This document shows positions 1 to 10,545 of a DNA stretch of 64,000 nt, piece by piece. The stretch lies in contig JAGGNK010003335.1 of assembly GCA_017590115.1 (NCBI GenBank), forward strand, positions 11,470,286 through 11,534,285, in the 5' to 3' direction. The DNA comes from Montifringilla adamsi (Eukaryota; Chordata; Aves; Passeriformes; Passeridae). The translations under genes were made by a program, and so were the position numbers. Below the pieces are notes generated by a model. That model did no database searches, was not told the origin of the DNA, and was given only the letters and a program-made list of their open reading frames with translations. Each line of letters begins with the position of its first letter. Positions within the stretch are counted from its first letter, which is position 1.

Positions 1-1216
1 TGTGTTAAAAAAGTGGGTCAGTGGTTTTGTTTTTTTTCTCCCCACCTCCCATAACTGTTCAGGTAAAACCAGATGCTACTGTGAGCAGAAAGAAGAGAGG
101 AACTCCCTGTCTGCAGTGAATCCAGGCTCAGCTCTCCTGTTCCAAGCAGCCCCTGAGGTGAGCCCAACACTCCTCATTATTTATTTTGTTCTGGGGCACT
201 GTCCAAGAGTTATGACCAGTGTTCTTCAGCCTCTGATATATATTACATGTGCTTAGAGGAAACCCATTCATCTGTCCCTTGTCTCTCTCCCCCAGAGCCC
301 GGATTTCCTTGATTGTAAAGTAAGATAAAGCTGCTATCTTGACTTTAAAGACTCTGGGAAGAAATGTGTTCACAATCTCCCTCTCTCTTCAGCTTATTAT
401 GCATCCCTGCTGTGATGGACACAATTCTTGTCTCCCTCCAACTTCCTCCATTCTTGTCTAAACAGCTGAGAGATCTCTAGCTGAAGAAATGAGCCTCTTT
501 ACTCCACAGAGAAATATATTCCCACCTCGTTGCTTTTGGATATGGAAGGGAGAAGAAGGTCCCTGTCCTGCTGGGTTTGTCTCATCTCTCCTGAAGTGAA
601 GCTGATGCCTCACTGAGAAGGATTAAACAAAACTGTTGGGATATCCAGGCTTCAGTCTTCTCCCAGAAGCTGAGAGAAGAAAAAAGGGCCCTGTTTTCCA
701 TCCTGTTGTTGCACAAAGCACTGCAGCTGTAACTGGGATGGGGAGCCACAGAAGTCTACATCGCTGGAATTAAAGGAGGGGAGGGAAAAAGGAAACAGAG
801 TTAGAAAAGCTTTTGCAACTGGAAAAAAACATAATAAATCCATGAGCTATGCATAGCCCCAGGGCTTTATGACCATGAGCAGCCATGAGGGAATGACTTG
901 AACTTAACCAAAGCCGTTAATTACCTGGCTGAGATCAAAAGCCTAAGTAAGGGAGTATATTTATGATGCACCTTACAGGATATGTTTCAACTTTCTAGAT
1001 TTTTTTTATTAATTGGTTTGATTAAATAGATTTAAAGAGCCTGGGCAGAGGCTCCTAAATCATACTCCATATTGATCTAATGAAATACTCAATAAATTTA
1101 CTAATATGGCTCCTTTGCTTTGTGCAGTCTGAAAGGAAATGCCACTCTAAATGGTGATAACTCAGTGTGGAGCCTCAGCAGTGACTCATGGTGTGCCAGG
1201 GGGATGCTGGGAAGAT

Positions 1217-1241
1217 GCTGTCCTGCAATTTGCAGGACAGC
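1217..1241. repeat. 25-bp perfect odd inverted repeat
   Basis: The left arm GCTGTCCTGCAA (1217-1228) is the exact reverse complement of the right arm TTGCAGGACAGC (1230-1241), with one central T at 1229. Twelve paired bases around a single base form a nearly uninterrupted dyad. It could be a binding site for a dimeric protein or a cruciform-prone spot. A one-base loop makes a stable RNA hairpin unlikely. The symmetry is seen directly; any function is unknown. Confidence 0.9.
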
Positions 1242-1443
1242 TCAGAATTTAACAGCACATCCAGGCTCCTTCCCACTCTACCCCAGCTTTCCTACCCCAT
1301 TTTCCATCCTCTTGACCAGCATCTTGTGCCACTTCCAGATTTGACTGACATTCACCAGCTCGCCAAAGTTGTGTTCAATAAATGGCTCAGTTGAGACCTC
1401 CCTGAGCAGAACTCTGTTTCAGAGCACTCTGCTTTATAAATAC

Positions 1444-1460
1444 ACCACACAATGTGTGGT
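1444..1460. repeat. 17-bp inverted repeat ACCACAC-aat-GTGTGGT
   Basis: Seven-base perfect arms (1444-1450 and 1454-1460) flank AAT. Each arm contains ACCACA, the core word bound by RUNX-family factors, so the site reads as two RUNX-like half-sites in opposite orientation. The symmetry is certain; binding is a guess. Confidence 0.6.
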
Positions 1461-1849
1461 CTAAATAAAATAAATCCTGCTCAGCTCAGGGTAGATCTAA
1501 TGTAGAAAATGTATGATGTTTATTCCCTCCTGATGCAATAAATTGAGAATGACTGGGTGGAAAGTTTACAGCTTTTCAGCGTTCACTTATATTGGTGGAA
1601 ATAAGGAGTTTGGGCAAGGAAAATCAGGAGTTTGGCAAGGACAAGCCCTTCTTGCCCCAGGGCAGAAAGCTGTGATCACACAGTCTTTTCTGGCTGCAGT
1701 TTTGCTGGCTGAGCACGTTGCCATCTCCTGCATCTCCAGATCTGGCTGTTTCCCTGTGCAATATTCAGTTTTTTGTATGGGGGATCCTTAGAGCTGGTTT
1801 TGCCTAAGTGAACTAAATTAGTAAAGGCTCAGTTACTATGTTAACACGA

Positions 1850-1888
1850 AATAAATACACTAAATAATGAATAAATAAATACACTAAA
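1850..1888 (+). repeat. Imperfect tandem AATAAATACACTAAA duplication
   Basis: The 15-base word AATAAATACACTAAA occurs twice about 24 bases apart, separated by more AATAAA-like sequence. This looks like a local slippage duplication in AT-rich DNA. The AATAAA words could act as poly(A) signals on the plus strand, but no upstream transcript is visible. Confidence 0.6.
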
Positions 1889-4800
1889 GAGCATTTACTT
1901 AATGAATGGCTTCACCAGGGCATGGTCATACAGATGATCCAGCTGCCATACCTACAAGAGTGAGAAAAGGAGTTGGAGGTGATGTGGAGCAGTGGCCCCC
2001 TCCTCCAGCCTCCAGACCTTGTCACATACAAGGTTTACCTGAATTTTTAACTATTTAAACTTCCTTGAGCCATGTAAGTTAATGTTCATGTGTGCCTGGG
2101 AAATGCTAATGCAAACTATACTGCTAGGAGGCAAATTTAAACACATGCCAGCCTGTCTGCACAGAGCTCTGACAATTTGGGGTTGAATTTCACCAGACAA
2201 TTACAGGATGTCCCAGTAGTTTGTGTGAGCAGCCATTGCTTCTGGCAAACATCAACAATTTCATTCATATGCAATTTTTGTGTCATGCTGGAATATAGTT
2301 TTACTAGTCAGTCTAATATGGGTTTTAATTTTTTTATCTTCTCCATGTTCAATTAGCAAATTGAGAATAACATGTTTTTGAACACTGTGGCTCAAAGTCA
2401 GTCTATGGCATCAGGGCTCTCCCAATAAATTAAGGATAATCTTTAGTCTCATCCAAATATCTCTGTGATTTCTTACTTATTATTTGCACTATATTTTTCT
2501 CCTTTTCTTGCACTTTTTCTCTTCATCCTCTTTTCTGGGATGAAATTAATTTTTAACTCCAAACATAAATCCTAGAGAGGAGATCCCACTGGTGATGTAT
2601 TTACTAATGGCTGTGAAAATCAGAACCAGAGAGGCAGGGAAAGAGGAAGATGGCAAAGGCAAATATATTTGGAAACAGCTAACTGAGGAACAAATTAAAA
2701 ATGCCCTTTGAGTAAAAACAAACCAACCAAACAAAAGAGGCTCCCCTCTGAAGAACATAACCTCAAATCTTTTGTCTGCTTTTATTGAATCTGCATCCCC
2801 GGATCTTGGGAACAGCTTATAAATTTTGCCAGCTAGAAAATAACCCCTGACATTAAACAAAAAAGTCACTGCTTTTTTGGGCTCAGAAAACCCACAAAGA
2901 AAAAAAAAACTCTCCTCTTACGGGATGTAGGTTTGTGATGCATCTCAGATCGTGAGAGTGAAGATGAGGAAGGAATAAGATGGAAGGAAAAGGATGAAAC
3001 AGATTTGAGGGGTAAGACAAAGCCACAGCTTGGTGGGGCCAGTTTTGGACTAAAAGCTCATCCAAGCCCCCCTGTGTTTGCACTGCTCTGGCAGCCAGTT
3101 AATTTTGCCCAAGGGATAACCCTTCCCCTGGCATCCAAGTGTTCTTCAGAGCTGTGCCATGAGTCCCAAGGTAAGGGGTGGCCACAGGGACTCTGGTGTC
3201 GTTTTGTGTGCAGGGCTGCTGCACTGGGGGCTGCTGCACCTCCCGTGTTAATACAAAACTGTTTCTCCAGTGCCTCTTTACAGCAGATGTTTCCATGTGT
3301 TGGGATTTCTTCCTTTTACTTGTAATATTTTCACCTCCAGGAACAGCAAATACCAAGCTGCATTCCTTTTCAGACTGTTTTATGATACATATGCTACCAA
3401 TGCTCCTTGTTTCCACCTTTACTTCTGGCTTACAGAAACATCCACTGCCCTTCCACATTGTCCCTCTGTAAGGGAGCTGTGGCCCTTTGGAAAATTAAGT
3501 AAAGGAAAATAGAGGAAAATCTCACTAGCACTGACACATTGAGCAATGCCTGCAGGTGGTGGGAGCAGGATCAGTGATGTCCCTGTCCTCCTTTGGTAAA
3601 CCTGCCCTCCTCTGTCTGATGTGCTGTGCTACAGACATCAATTCATTTTCAAATCACTGCTTCAGTCCCACCAATGTAAGCAGGCAGAAGGGGATTTTGT
3701 GTTTCCAAGAAACAAAATGAGGAGGACTCCATATATACCTTATATCTGAGTATTTTCTACAGAGGCCTCTTAATTTTCTGAGAGGAAAAAAATGCCCACA
3801 GAATGCACCTGAAAATAATTTCTGAGTTTACAAGGCAACATGCAGGTTCTCAACACATGATCAAATGTTGCTTTTTCTGGAGGTAAACACAACAAAAAGG
3901 CATCTAGGAAAGAGTTGGTGAAGTTAACAAGTTTCTGCGTGGGAAAAAACCCCCAAACCCAAACAAAACAATCATAGCCCTCAGCCCCAAATCAGTGGGA
4001 TGCTCTAGCCATGATCTCAGGGTGTGTGAGTGCAGTGTGGGACACCAGGGGATATAACACCTAGGTGGAATGTGGTCCTCAGGAATTCAGCACTTGCCTG
4101 TGAAAGGAGCCAAGAGCTGTAATCAGCTTACCCACTGCATTTGCTCCTGCTGTTCACTAATGAGTGAAGGCAAAGCAAACAGCACACTTGCAGCTCCATC
4201 ACACCGAGATTTTACCTGTAGCCAGTGGGTCCCTAATCAAAATTAAAGCAAAACAGGCAAAATTAGCTTGTTAGCATTTTTCTCTGTTAGCATTGAAGAA
4301 ATGTCACTTTTTGCCTGGGGCACTTCTGGTAGCTTTACCACAAAGGGAAAAAGCTATTGTACCAGCTACGTCCCTAAACGTGCAGTCCTGGGCATTCAAA
4401 TGTAACAAGACTGATGATATGACACTTCTCTCTTAATTTATGCAGAAAAGGAAGGAGGCTGGGGATCGGCCAGCCCAGTCCTTAGCTCAAAGCTTCATGT
4501 AAGTGGCAACTAAAAAGCACTTTTTAGTCCTCTTTGATGTATGGATTTCTAACTTTTTGTCCTAACAGAGAGATAACCCTTTGCAGAATAATTTTAATCC
4601 GACTGGAAATAGATTTCCTTCTCTTAGTTGTAATTTCTGTGCCCTTTGGGAACAGTCCCCAAAGGCTAAAAATCTGATTCCCTTTCTTGTTAGTTGTGAC
4701 AGGCAGCATGCAAGCCAGGACTATTTTGTGAACTGCTTCCTCCACACCCCCTCCACAGCCAGAAGCAGAAGTTGTCAGTCCTTAGGAAGAGCCCATACCT

Positions 4801-6700
4801 TGGGGAAGGGTGGCCAGTTATTCAGAGCCCAAGAAATGATCAGTGTTGAGTTCAGCTTCCACTTCTGCCAAAGATTCCCAGCATCATCTCAGGCAAGTCC
4901 TGTATTCCTTCACACTTAGCTCTGTGTCTGTAACATGAGGAGAGCACCAGGATGTGTCTTAAAGATGGATCCTCATAGATGAACAAGTGTGGTCCAGGGG
5001 TAGGGGCTGGTTAAGCAGAATTGTGCTGATTTGGGGAGTGACATTTTTAGTGAGAAGGCTGAAATTGTTCATAAAGCTACAAGAGCTTTTGAGTTCACAG
5101 ACCAGTGCATAGAGAAACAGAGAGATTTGAAGTCAGCCTGACTCAGGTGAAGCTTTAGAAGGCACCATGGACTTGGAGAGCTCAGAAATCTGGGTTAAAC
5201 CAACAGGAAATTGTCGATGTGCACAACAGTGCTGACATTCAAGTTAAGGTAGAATCTCTGCAGGCTCTAACTCAAGAGAAAGTGCTTCAGCACTGCCCAC
5301 AGCCACCTACAACCAGAATAGTGAAGACAACCCCTTCTTTCAACAGCAACCAGTTGAATCATCAGCTATTACAGGGGTTTCTAAAAAGGTGGTGCCAAGT
5401 CCTGGTGCCTCCATTGGAAATGTTGGTGCCACGAGCCCAGAACTTTGTGTTGTTCAGCTGAGATTCCCTCACAGCCCTGGGTCTGTGGGCAAATACTGTT
5501 CATGTGTCAGTGAGCTCTGTGCTGGACCTGCATCAGAGTACTACTGCACCCTCAGTACCAGCAAAAACATCCTGGCAACTGAAGAACACATATTTAAGAC
5601 AACTCTTTAAAGCATTATTGCCTATCTGAACAGCCAGCTCTTCACTACACAAGGTAAAGAGGGCAGGGGACAGTGGAAAACCCAGATGAGGGCTTGTGGG
5701 GGCTTTTGTGGGGCAGAGCTCCTTGGGCACAATAACACTGAGAAACCATTTCTCCTGCTGAGTGAAAGTGTGCTGCTGAGTTCATAAAGCACTGCATCTG
5801 AGCTAATATGAGCCCTGCTGAGCCCCCAGACCAGCCTGGACAGGACACCTGGGGAGCTTGTTCCCCCCTCCTGGCTGATCCTGTCCAGAGGAGCTCCCGT
5901 GGACAGCAGAGAACAGACTCTTCCTGTCTCTCAGGGGTGAGCTGCTCATAGAGGCACAAGGTCTGTCCCAAATTGCGCTTTTCCAAAACAAAGCCCGGTC
6001 TTTTTACTTTATCTAAAATACAGCTCTGGAAATGACACATCTCTAGATGTTCCCTGTTTAATATATTTCAAATAACACCACTGATATAAGGCACTTTTGG
6101 AATAACATTAACATCTGGGCTGACCCCGCCTCCCTACCAAGTTTGAGCCTGATGTTAATTAAAACAGGCAAGTTATAAACCCCAGGAAATGGCAGCTGAC
6201 CCTGGACTATGAATGTAATGCTGTAATAATATGCTGTAAAAACGAGGCATAGTCAAACTGCTGCCCAGGTTGCTCCTAGAATGATGCTCTTTTTCTCTCA
6301 CCACTGTGCTCCCTCTCTCCAAGAATGAGGTCATTATCCCACTGGCACCCCCGACAGGCTCTGCTTTTGGGGTGGTAGCCTTGACATTCTGAGTCACCCC
6401 CAAGGAAATGATCCCTCCTGACAGGAAAAATTGCCTCTCTCCTGAGAGGCACTTCTCATTTCTGTGTGAAAACTGCTTCCTGACCACATGTGGTCGCTGA
6501 GGATCCTGTGATGCTCTGTCAGGACAGACTTAACCTGAGCTGCCCTGATGTTTGGAAATATATGGAAAAATAAGGAGGAGTATTTTTTCTTTCCACTCCA
6601 TATTCCCAGCTGTGTGTGCATGGGGATGGTGGAGGAGGATGGCCCCAGGACAGAGGGGTGTAAACCCTGGAGCTGAGGGCAGAGGGGAGGTTTGCTGTGA

Positions 6701-6718
6701 GCCACCTCCAGAGGTGGC
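6701..6718. repeat. 18-bp inverted repeat overlapping a CTCF-like core
   Basis: The arms GCCACCTC (6701-6708) and GAGGTGGC (6711-6718) are perfect reverse complements around CA. The right half extends to AGAGGTGGCAG, which fits the AGRKGGCRS core of the known CTCF motif, although the 5' part of that motif is poor. Symmetry is seen directly; CTCF binding is a weak inference. Confidence 0.4.
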
Positions 6719-7369
6719 AGTGAGAGGCTGCACCTTCCGCTGTGTGTGTCCCTCTCTGTAACCTCCCTTTCTTTGGTGGTCCAGAAGTGAAGGGTTGGAG
6801 GTGTCTGTGATGGGGAGCCAGGTAACAGCTGGGAGTAGGAAGTGAGATGGGGTCAGGGGAGAACTGGAGAGACCCCCAGACTCATCACCACATCTCTCAC
6901 TGACTAAATATTAGATGTGATTTGGAAGTAATTAATGAAACATTTCTGTTGTTGTTGGAAAATGCAGTACTGTTGAAATTGGAGCATTTCCTCTCAAGAT
7001 GTTGCTTTTTGTCAAGCTATGAATGAAAAAAAACAACAAAACCCAAACAGGAAAACCCTTCCAAAACTAAACAAAACAAGCAAACCCCAAATCCAAAGGG
7101 TTCCTTGTCCTGCAAACACCTCTGAAGAGACCCTACAGGTTTCAGTTCCTGTGGCCCATCGGAACCCAGCCCAGCAGTGCTCACAGTGTCCCACAGAATA
7201 TGTCCCTTTGTTTGTAAATAAATTAAATCAGCTTTTGAGCAGATACATTTTATCTTCTGTGTGAGCTGAAGGAACCAGGATATGAGCCTACGAAAAGCTG
7301 GGTTGTAATGGATACACCCTGCCCCTTCTCTCTTTGAGGCATGGGAAAGGTCAACTTTTGTCCTCTAAA

Positions 7370-7560
7370 ATGTGTCACTGCTATAAATATGACTGCATAA
7401 TTTATTGCAAATTGTTTAACAAATTTATTGCAATCTATTAATAAACCTCCTCGAAACAGCACAATGAGCGTGTGCAATAAACAAGGGAAATATTTGCTTG
7501 ATTCAAACCACATTGGATGCTGTTAAATTAATGTTGAATAGATACATTTGAAGGCCTGGA
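7370..7560. promoter_or_regulatory. Putative conserved element with HOX/CDX-type sites
   Basis: This AT-rich block carries TTTATTGC at 7401-7408 and again at 7424-7431, and the reverse-orientation GCAATAAA at 7474-7481, besides ATTAATAAAC near 7437. TTTATTG/CAATAAA is the established preferred word of posterior HOX and CDX homeodomain proteins. Three copies within about 80 bp, with no sign of repeat origin, suggest an enhancer module. No alignment was available, so conservation is inferred from texture only. Confidence 0.45.
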
Positions 7561-7599
7561 GGGATGAGTGCAGGCAGCCACCGGATGCTGAGCACACAT

Positions 7600-8620
7600 G
7601 TCAGAAGATGTCAGGGAAGTGACCAAACCTTTTTGTCAATGGCTTAAAGCTGAGATAAGCCCCGAGTGTTTAAATTGGCAATTCTAATAGCTACCTGAAT
7701 CCAATCCAATTCACAGCAGCTTGGCTTGTAAGGCAATCGGTGATACAGTGTTAATGCCAACTAATCTGATAAAAATTGACACAATGACAACGTTGGGCCA
7801 TTAGTTACCAGCAGTTTTTATGTCTGTGTAAATCCATCGTGTTTTACAAGGTGCAGGGGGATTCTGGGAGAATCTTTTTTTGGTTGTTTCTTTTTTTTTT
7901 TTTTTTCAGAACCGTGGAAATAATGCGGTTTTGCCGCCGAAGCAAACTCATCCTCTCGCTCTGTGCGCCGCCGCTCAGAGTGTTAAATGGCAAAATTCAT
8001 CACAACTAATTTCTATTTGCCATCTATTAGGCTACATTGTTTTGTCCTCAACGTCAGGTTAAATAATGAACCTCTTGGAATAGAGTAAATTAACCTCCAC
8101 TTTATGTTCATGTCATTGTCAAATGGAAACATCACTTGTACAAATGAAAAAGATTCATTAGTAAAGCTAATGCATAGGCTCCACTCCAGTAAAAGATAAG
8201 AGCGATTGAGGCCTTGTCATAATGCGGTGTCGAACCGCTGGCTTGTTATTTATGATGCCTGCCATAATCTTTGGAGATTATTTTCAGCAATGGTAATTAG
8301 CACACAATGCATCAGGAACAATTATGGAACAATGTCTTAGCTTGACAGGTATGCCACCCTGCTGCAGGCGGGCTATGATCCATGAGAAATTCAATCAAAT
8401 CTGCATGCTGCAGGGAGTTTATTAATATTTCTCCTTCCGAGGCAGTTTGAAAGGCAGCTATGCTTGACCGGCCACCCAAAAATACTTAGCAGAGTGATAT
8501 GAGTGTGCTCCTTGTTAATACACACCTATCTGCACAGAGCCTTCCTGTGCACTTAGAGCTGATTAAAATAATGTCTGTGAGTTTGCTATTTACCACGGTG
8601 AAGAGAAAATTGCTACCTCT
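7600..8620. promoter_or_regulatory. Large putative conserved non-coding element, about 1 kb
   Basis: This is the strongest enhancer-like block in the window. It contains TAATTA at 8294-8299, ATTAATATT near 8420, and a perfect dyad ATAATCT-ttgg-AGATTAT (8264-8281). Two CpG-containing copies of ATAATGCGG-N5-CCGC lie at 7920-7937 and 8219-8238. CpG words cluster at about 7910-7975, although most of the window is CpG-poor. A T16 run at 7891-7906 is the only simple repeat. Frames are closed, so a coding exon is unlikely. The look is that of an ultraconserved-type developmental enhancer, possibly two adjacent ones (7600-7850 and 7910-8600). The call is inference without a genome comparison. Confidence 0.5.
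7891..7906 (+). repeat. T16 homopolymer
   Basis: Sixteen consecutive T, preceded by a shorter T7 run, inside the putative conserved block. It may separate two elements. Confidence 0.9.
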
Positions 8621-9264
8621 GCTCGCTGGCCATGGGGCCTCGTTCAGGGTAGGCTGTTGCTAAAGGAGCTCTGTAACGAAGTGGCAAATTCCAGCACTGA
8701 CACAAATCCTGTAAGTCTGCTAGAAGCAGGGGGACTACACTGATTTACAGCTCCTCACATCCCAGCTTAGGAATCAAAGTGTTCCTGATTAAGGCAATTT
8801 TCCATCAAATAGCACAAATGCAACAGCGTGGCAGTTTCTCCTTTCAGGCATCCCAACAATCCTGTGTGCAGCCTCTCCTGAGGGGTCTGGGGCATGGACA
8901 GGGCACAGAGGAGGAACGTGGCTGAGGAGCACAGACACAGAGTTAATGTGTGTGACACCCTTGCAGGGTAGATGTAGCCTCTGTGTCCACAACTGATTTT
9001 AGTACCTGCTGAAAAACTCCTCACGTATTTTAGAGACAACCACACAGACACATTTTTTTTTAAGGTAGTGACATGAGGATCTTCCAGCCAACTTCTATCC
9101 CTGCCCTGGAGTGCATGGCAGAGCTGCACAAGCTAGAGCCAAGCTGAGGTGAAGAGAGACACAAATCAATCATCACCAGTCTTTGGAAAGACAATTGTTT
9201 TCAAACTGTATTCAAAAAAACACTGCAAAGCCTGAGAACACCTTGGCCAGGTCCTACAGGACTT
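8621..9264. other. Non-coding stretch, nothing recognised
   Basis: No gene, repeat family or striking motif is visible. Minus-strand reading frames across 8767-9129 have no family resemblance and shift composition, so I treat them as chance. Confidence 0.6.
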
Positions 9265-9545
9265 TTCATTGCAAGTTTTCTAGGTGTACATGTTGAGATA
9301 ACTTCCTGATAAATGTTGTTTAACATCTTGTTTGGTTGCTAATAGACTGGGGGATACTTCATCATCCTCATTCAATAAAAATACATCATCCTGCTTCTTT
9401 CTACATGCAGAAGTGGCAGTGCTAAATGCACATTTCTGCCCATTCTGCATCATTATTAATGATTTATCATTGTCATCCTTTAATAGGCTTATATCATTAT
9501 TAGGATTTCTTTTGTTCTTAATAATGCTTAAAGATCATTAAGAAA
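9265..9545. promoter_or_regulatory. Putative conserved TAAT-rich element
   Basis: The block is dense in ATTA/TAAT words. It includes the near-palindrome ATCATTATTAATGAT (9449-9463), a further ATCATTATTAGG near 9493, and TTAATAATG plus ATCATTAAG at the end. Such clustered homeodomain cores are typical of neural or limb enhancers. The sequence is not a simple repeat and has no open frame of note. Conservation is inferred. Confidence 0.35.
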
Positions 9546-9761
9546 CAGAATTCATGTGCACATGTCAGTGGGTGAAGAGACACCCTTAAAAGAGGGGACA
9601 GCTCTGAGTGGAGAGCAGGAGTGTGGGAGGGACGGCTGGATGCATTTAGCGGCACCAACCATATTATAAAATCATCAGTCAGAGAGGAATTGTTGCTTTT
9701 TGTTTATTTTAACATTATTTTCCATGGGGACTGCTGCTAGGGGCTGAAAGGCATGTCTAAG

Positions 9762-9779
9762 TTTTTTTTTTTTTTTTTT
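9762..9779 (+). repeat. T18 homopolymer
   Basis: Eighteen consecutive T. No retrocopy or duplicated flank is seen next to it. Confidence 0.9.
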
Positions 9780-10264
9780 AAATGCAAACATTGTTTGGTA
9801 TTTCTGTTGCACACAAGCTCTTTCCTTCCTCTTGTTTGGTATTTAAATGTATGGATGGCTTGTGATTAGGAGCAGGTGGAGAGGGAGAACAGGACAAAGT
9901 GATTTTAAGTCACTCCTCTTTTGTGCCACCATCTGTTCCTGGGCTGGAGTGAAACTGAATGCACAAAAAACTGATCGGCACCATAACTTTTCCAAAGAAA
10001 ATGAGGATGATCAGGAGAATCCCCAGGGACATGGGCCTGATGGGAGAGGTCACACCCTCCTCCTCTATACCCTGACAGATTGCTGCGCTGCTTTTCTGCT
10101 TGGAACAGACGAGGCACCATTTATTAATTATGGGTTGTTCTGCTCCTGAACCTAAAAATCGGGCCCCCCTGTGCTCAGTGCTGTATTAACACAGGGCTCA
10201 GTGGCAGCCATTGGCCCCAAAGACCTTACAGTTTGCATGGTAGAAAAAAGAAAACAGATGGATA

Positions 10265-10545
10265 CAACAAACCGACTGCGGGAGCATGGAGTAACCATGA
10301 GACAATTATGATCCGTTAAACTATTCAGGTCAGGAAATGCACTGCAATACCATCCCCAATTGAAACACTAGAAGGATGCTAAATGGGCAGAGGGCAGAGT
10401 GTAATGATTAGATTTGGGACAATGGATCGAATGTTCTGTTGCAGAGATTGCCACAGGATTTTTAATGACCAGTTCTGATCATGGCTTGCGTTTTAGACTG
10501 CCCAAGGAAATTGTGTCTCTAGTTGCTTTGTACCTTCTTGGTGTG
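10265..10545. promoter_or_regulatory. Putative conserved element with SOX-type site
   Basis: This block has an ACAATGG SOX-type core at 10419-10425, CAATTATGATCC near 10301 and TAATGATTAG near 10402. Its complex texture resembles the neighbouring putative elements. No frame reads through it. The call is inference from texture and motif words. Confidence 0.3.

Larger units (their letters stand above)
1..7360. other. Non-coding stretch, no gene seen
   Basis: I find no protein-coding or RNA gene here. Reading frames are short, change compositional bias along their length and match no family I know. The stretch is ordinary AT-leaning vertebrate intergenic or intronic sequence with a few short symmetric elements (listed separately near 1.2, 1.45, 1.85 and 6.7 kb). 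Donor-like CAAG/gtaa sites near 3170 and 5653 have no convincing partner acceptor with an open frame between them. Confidence 0.7.
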
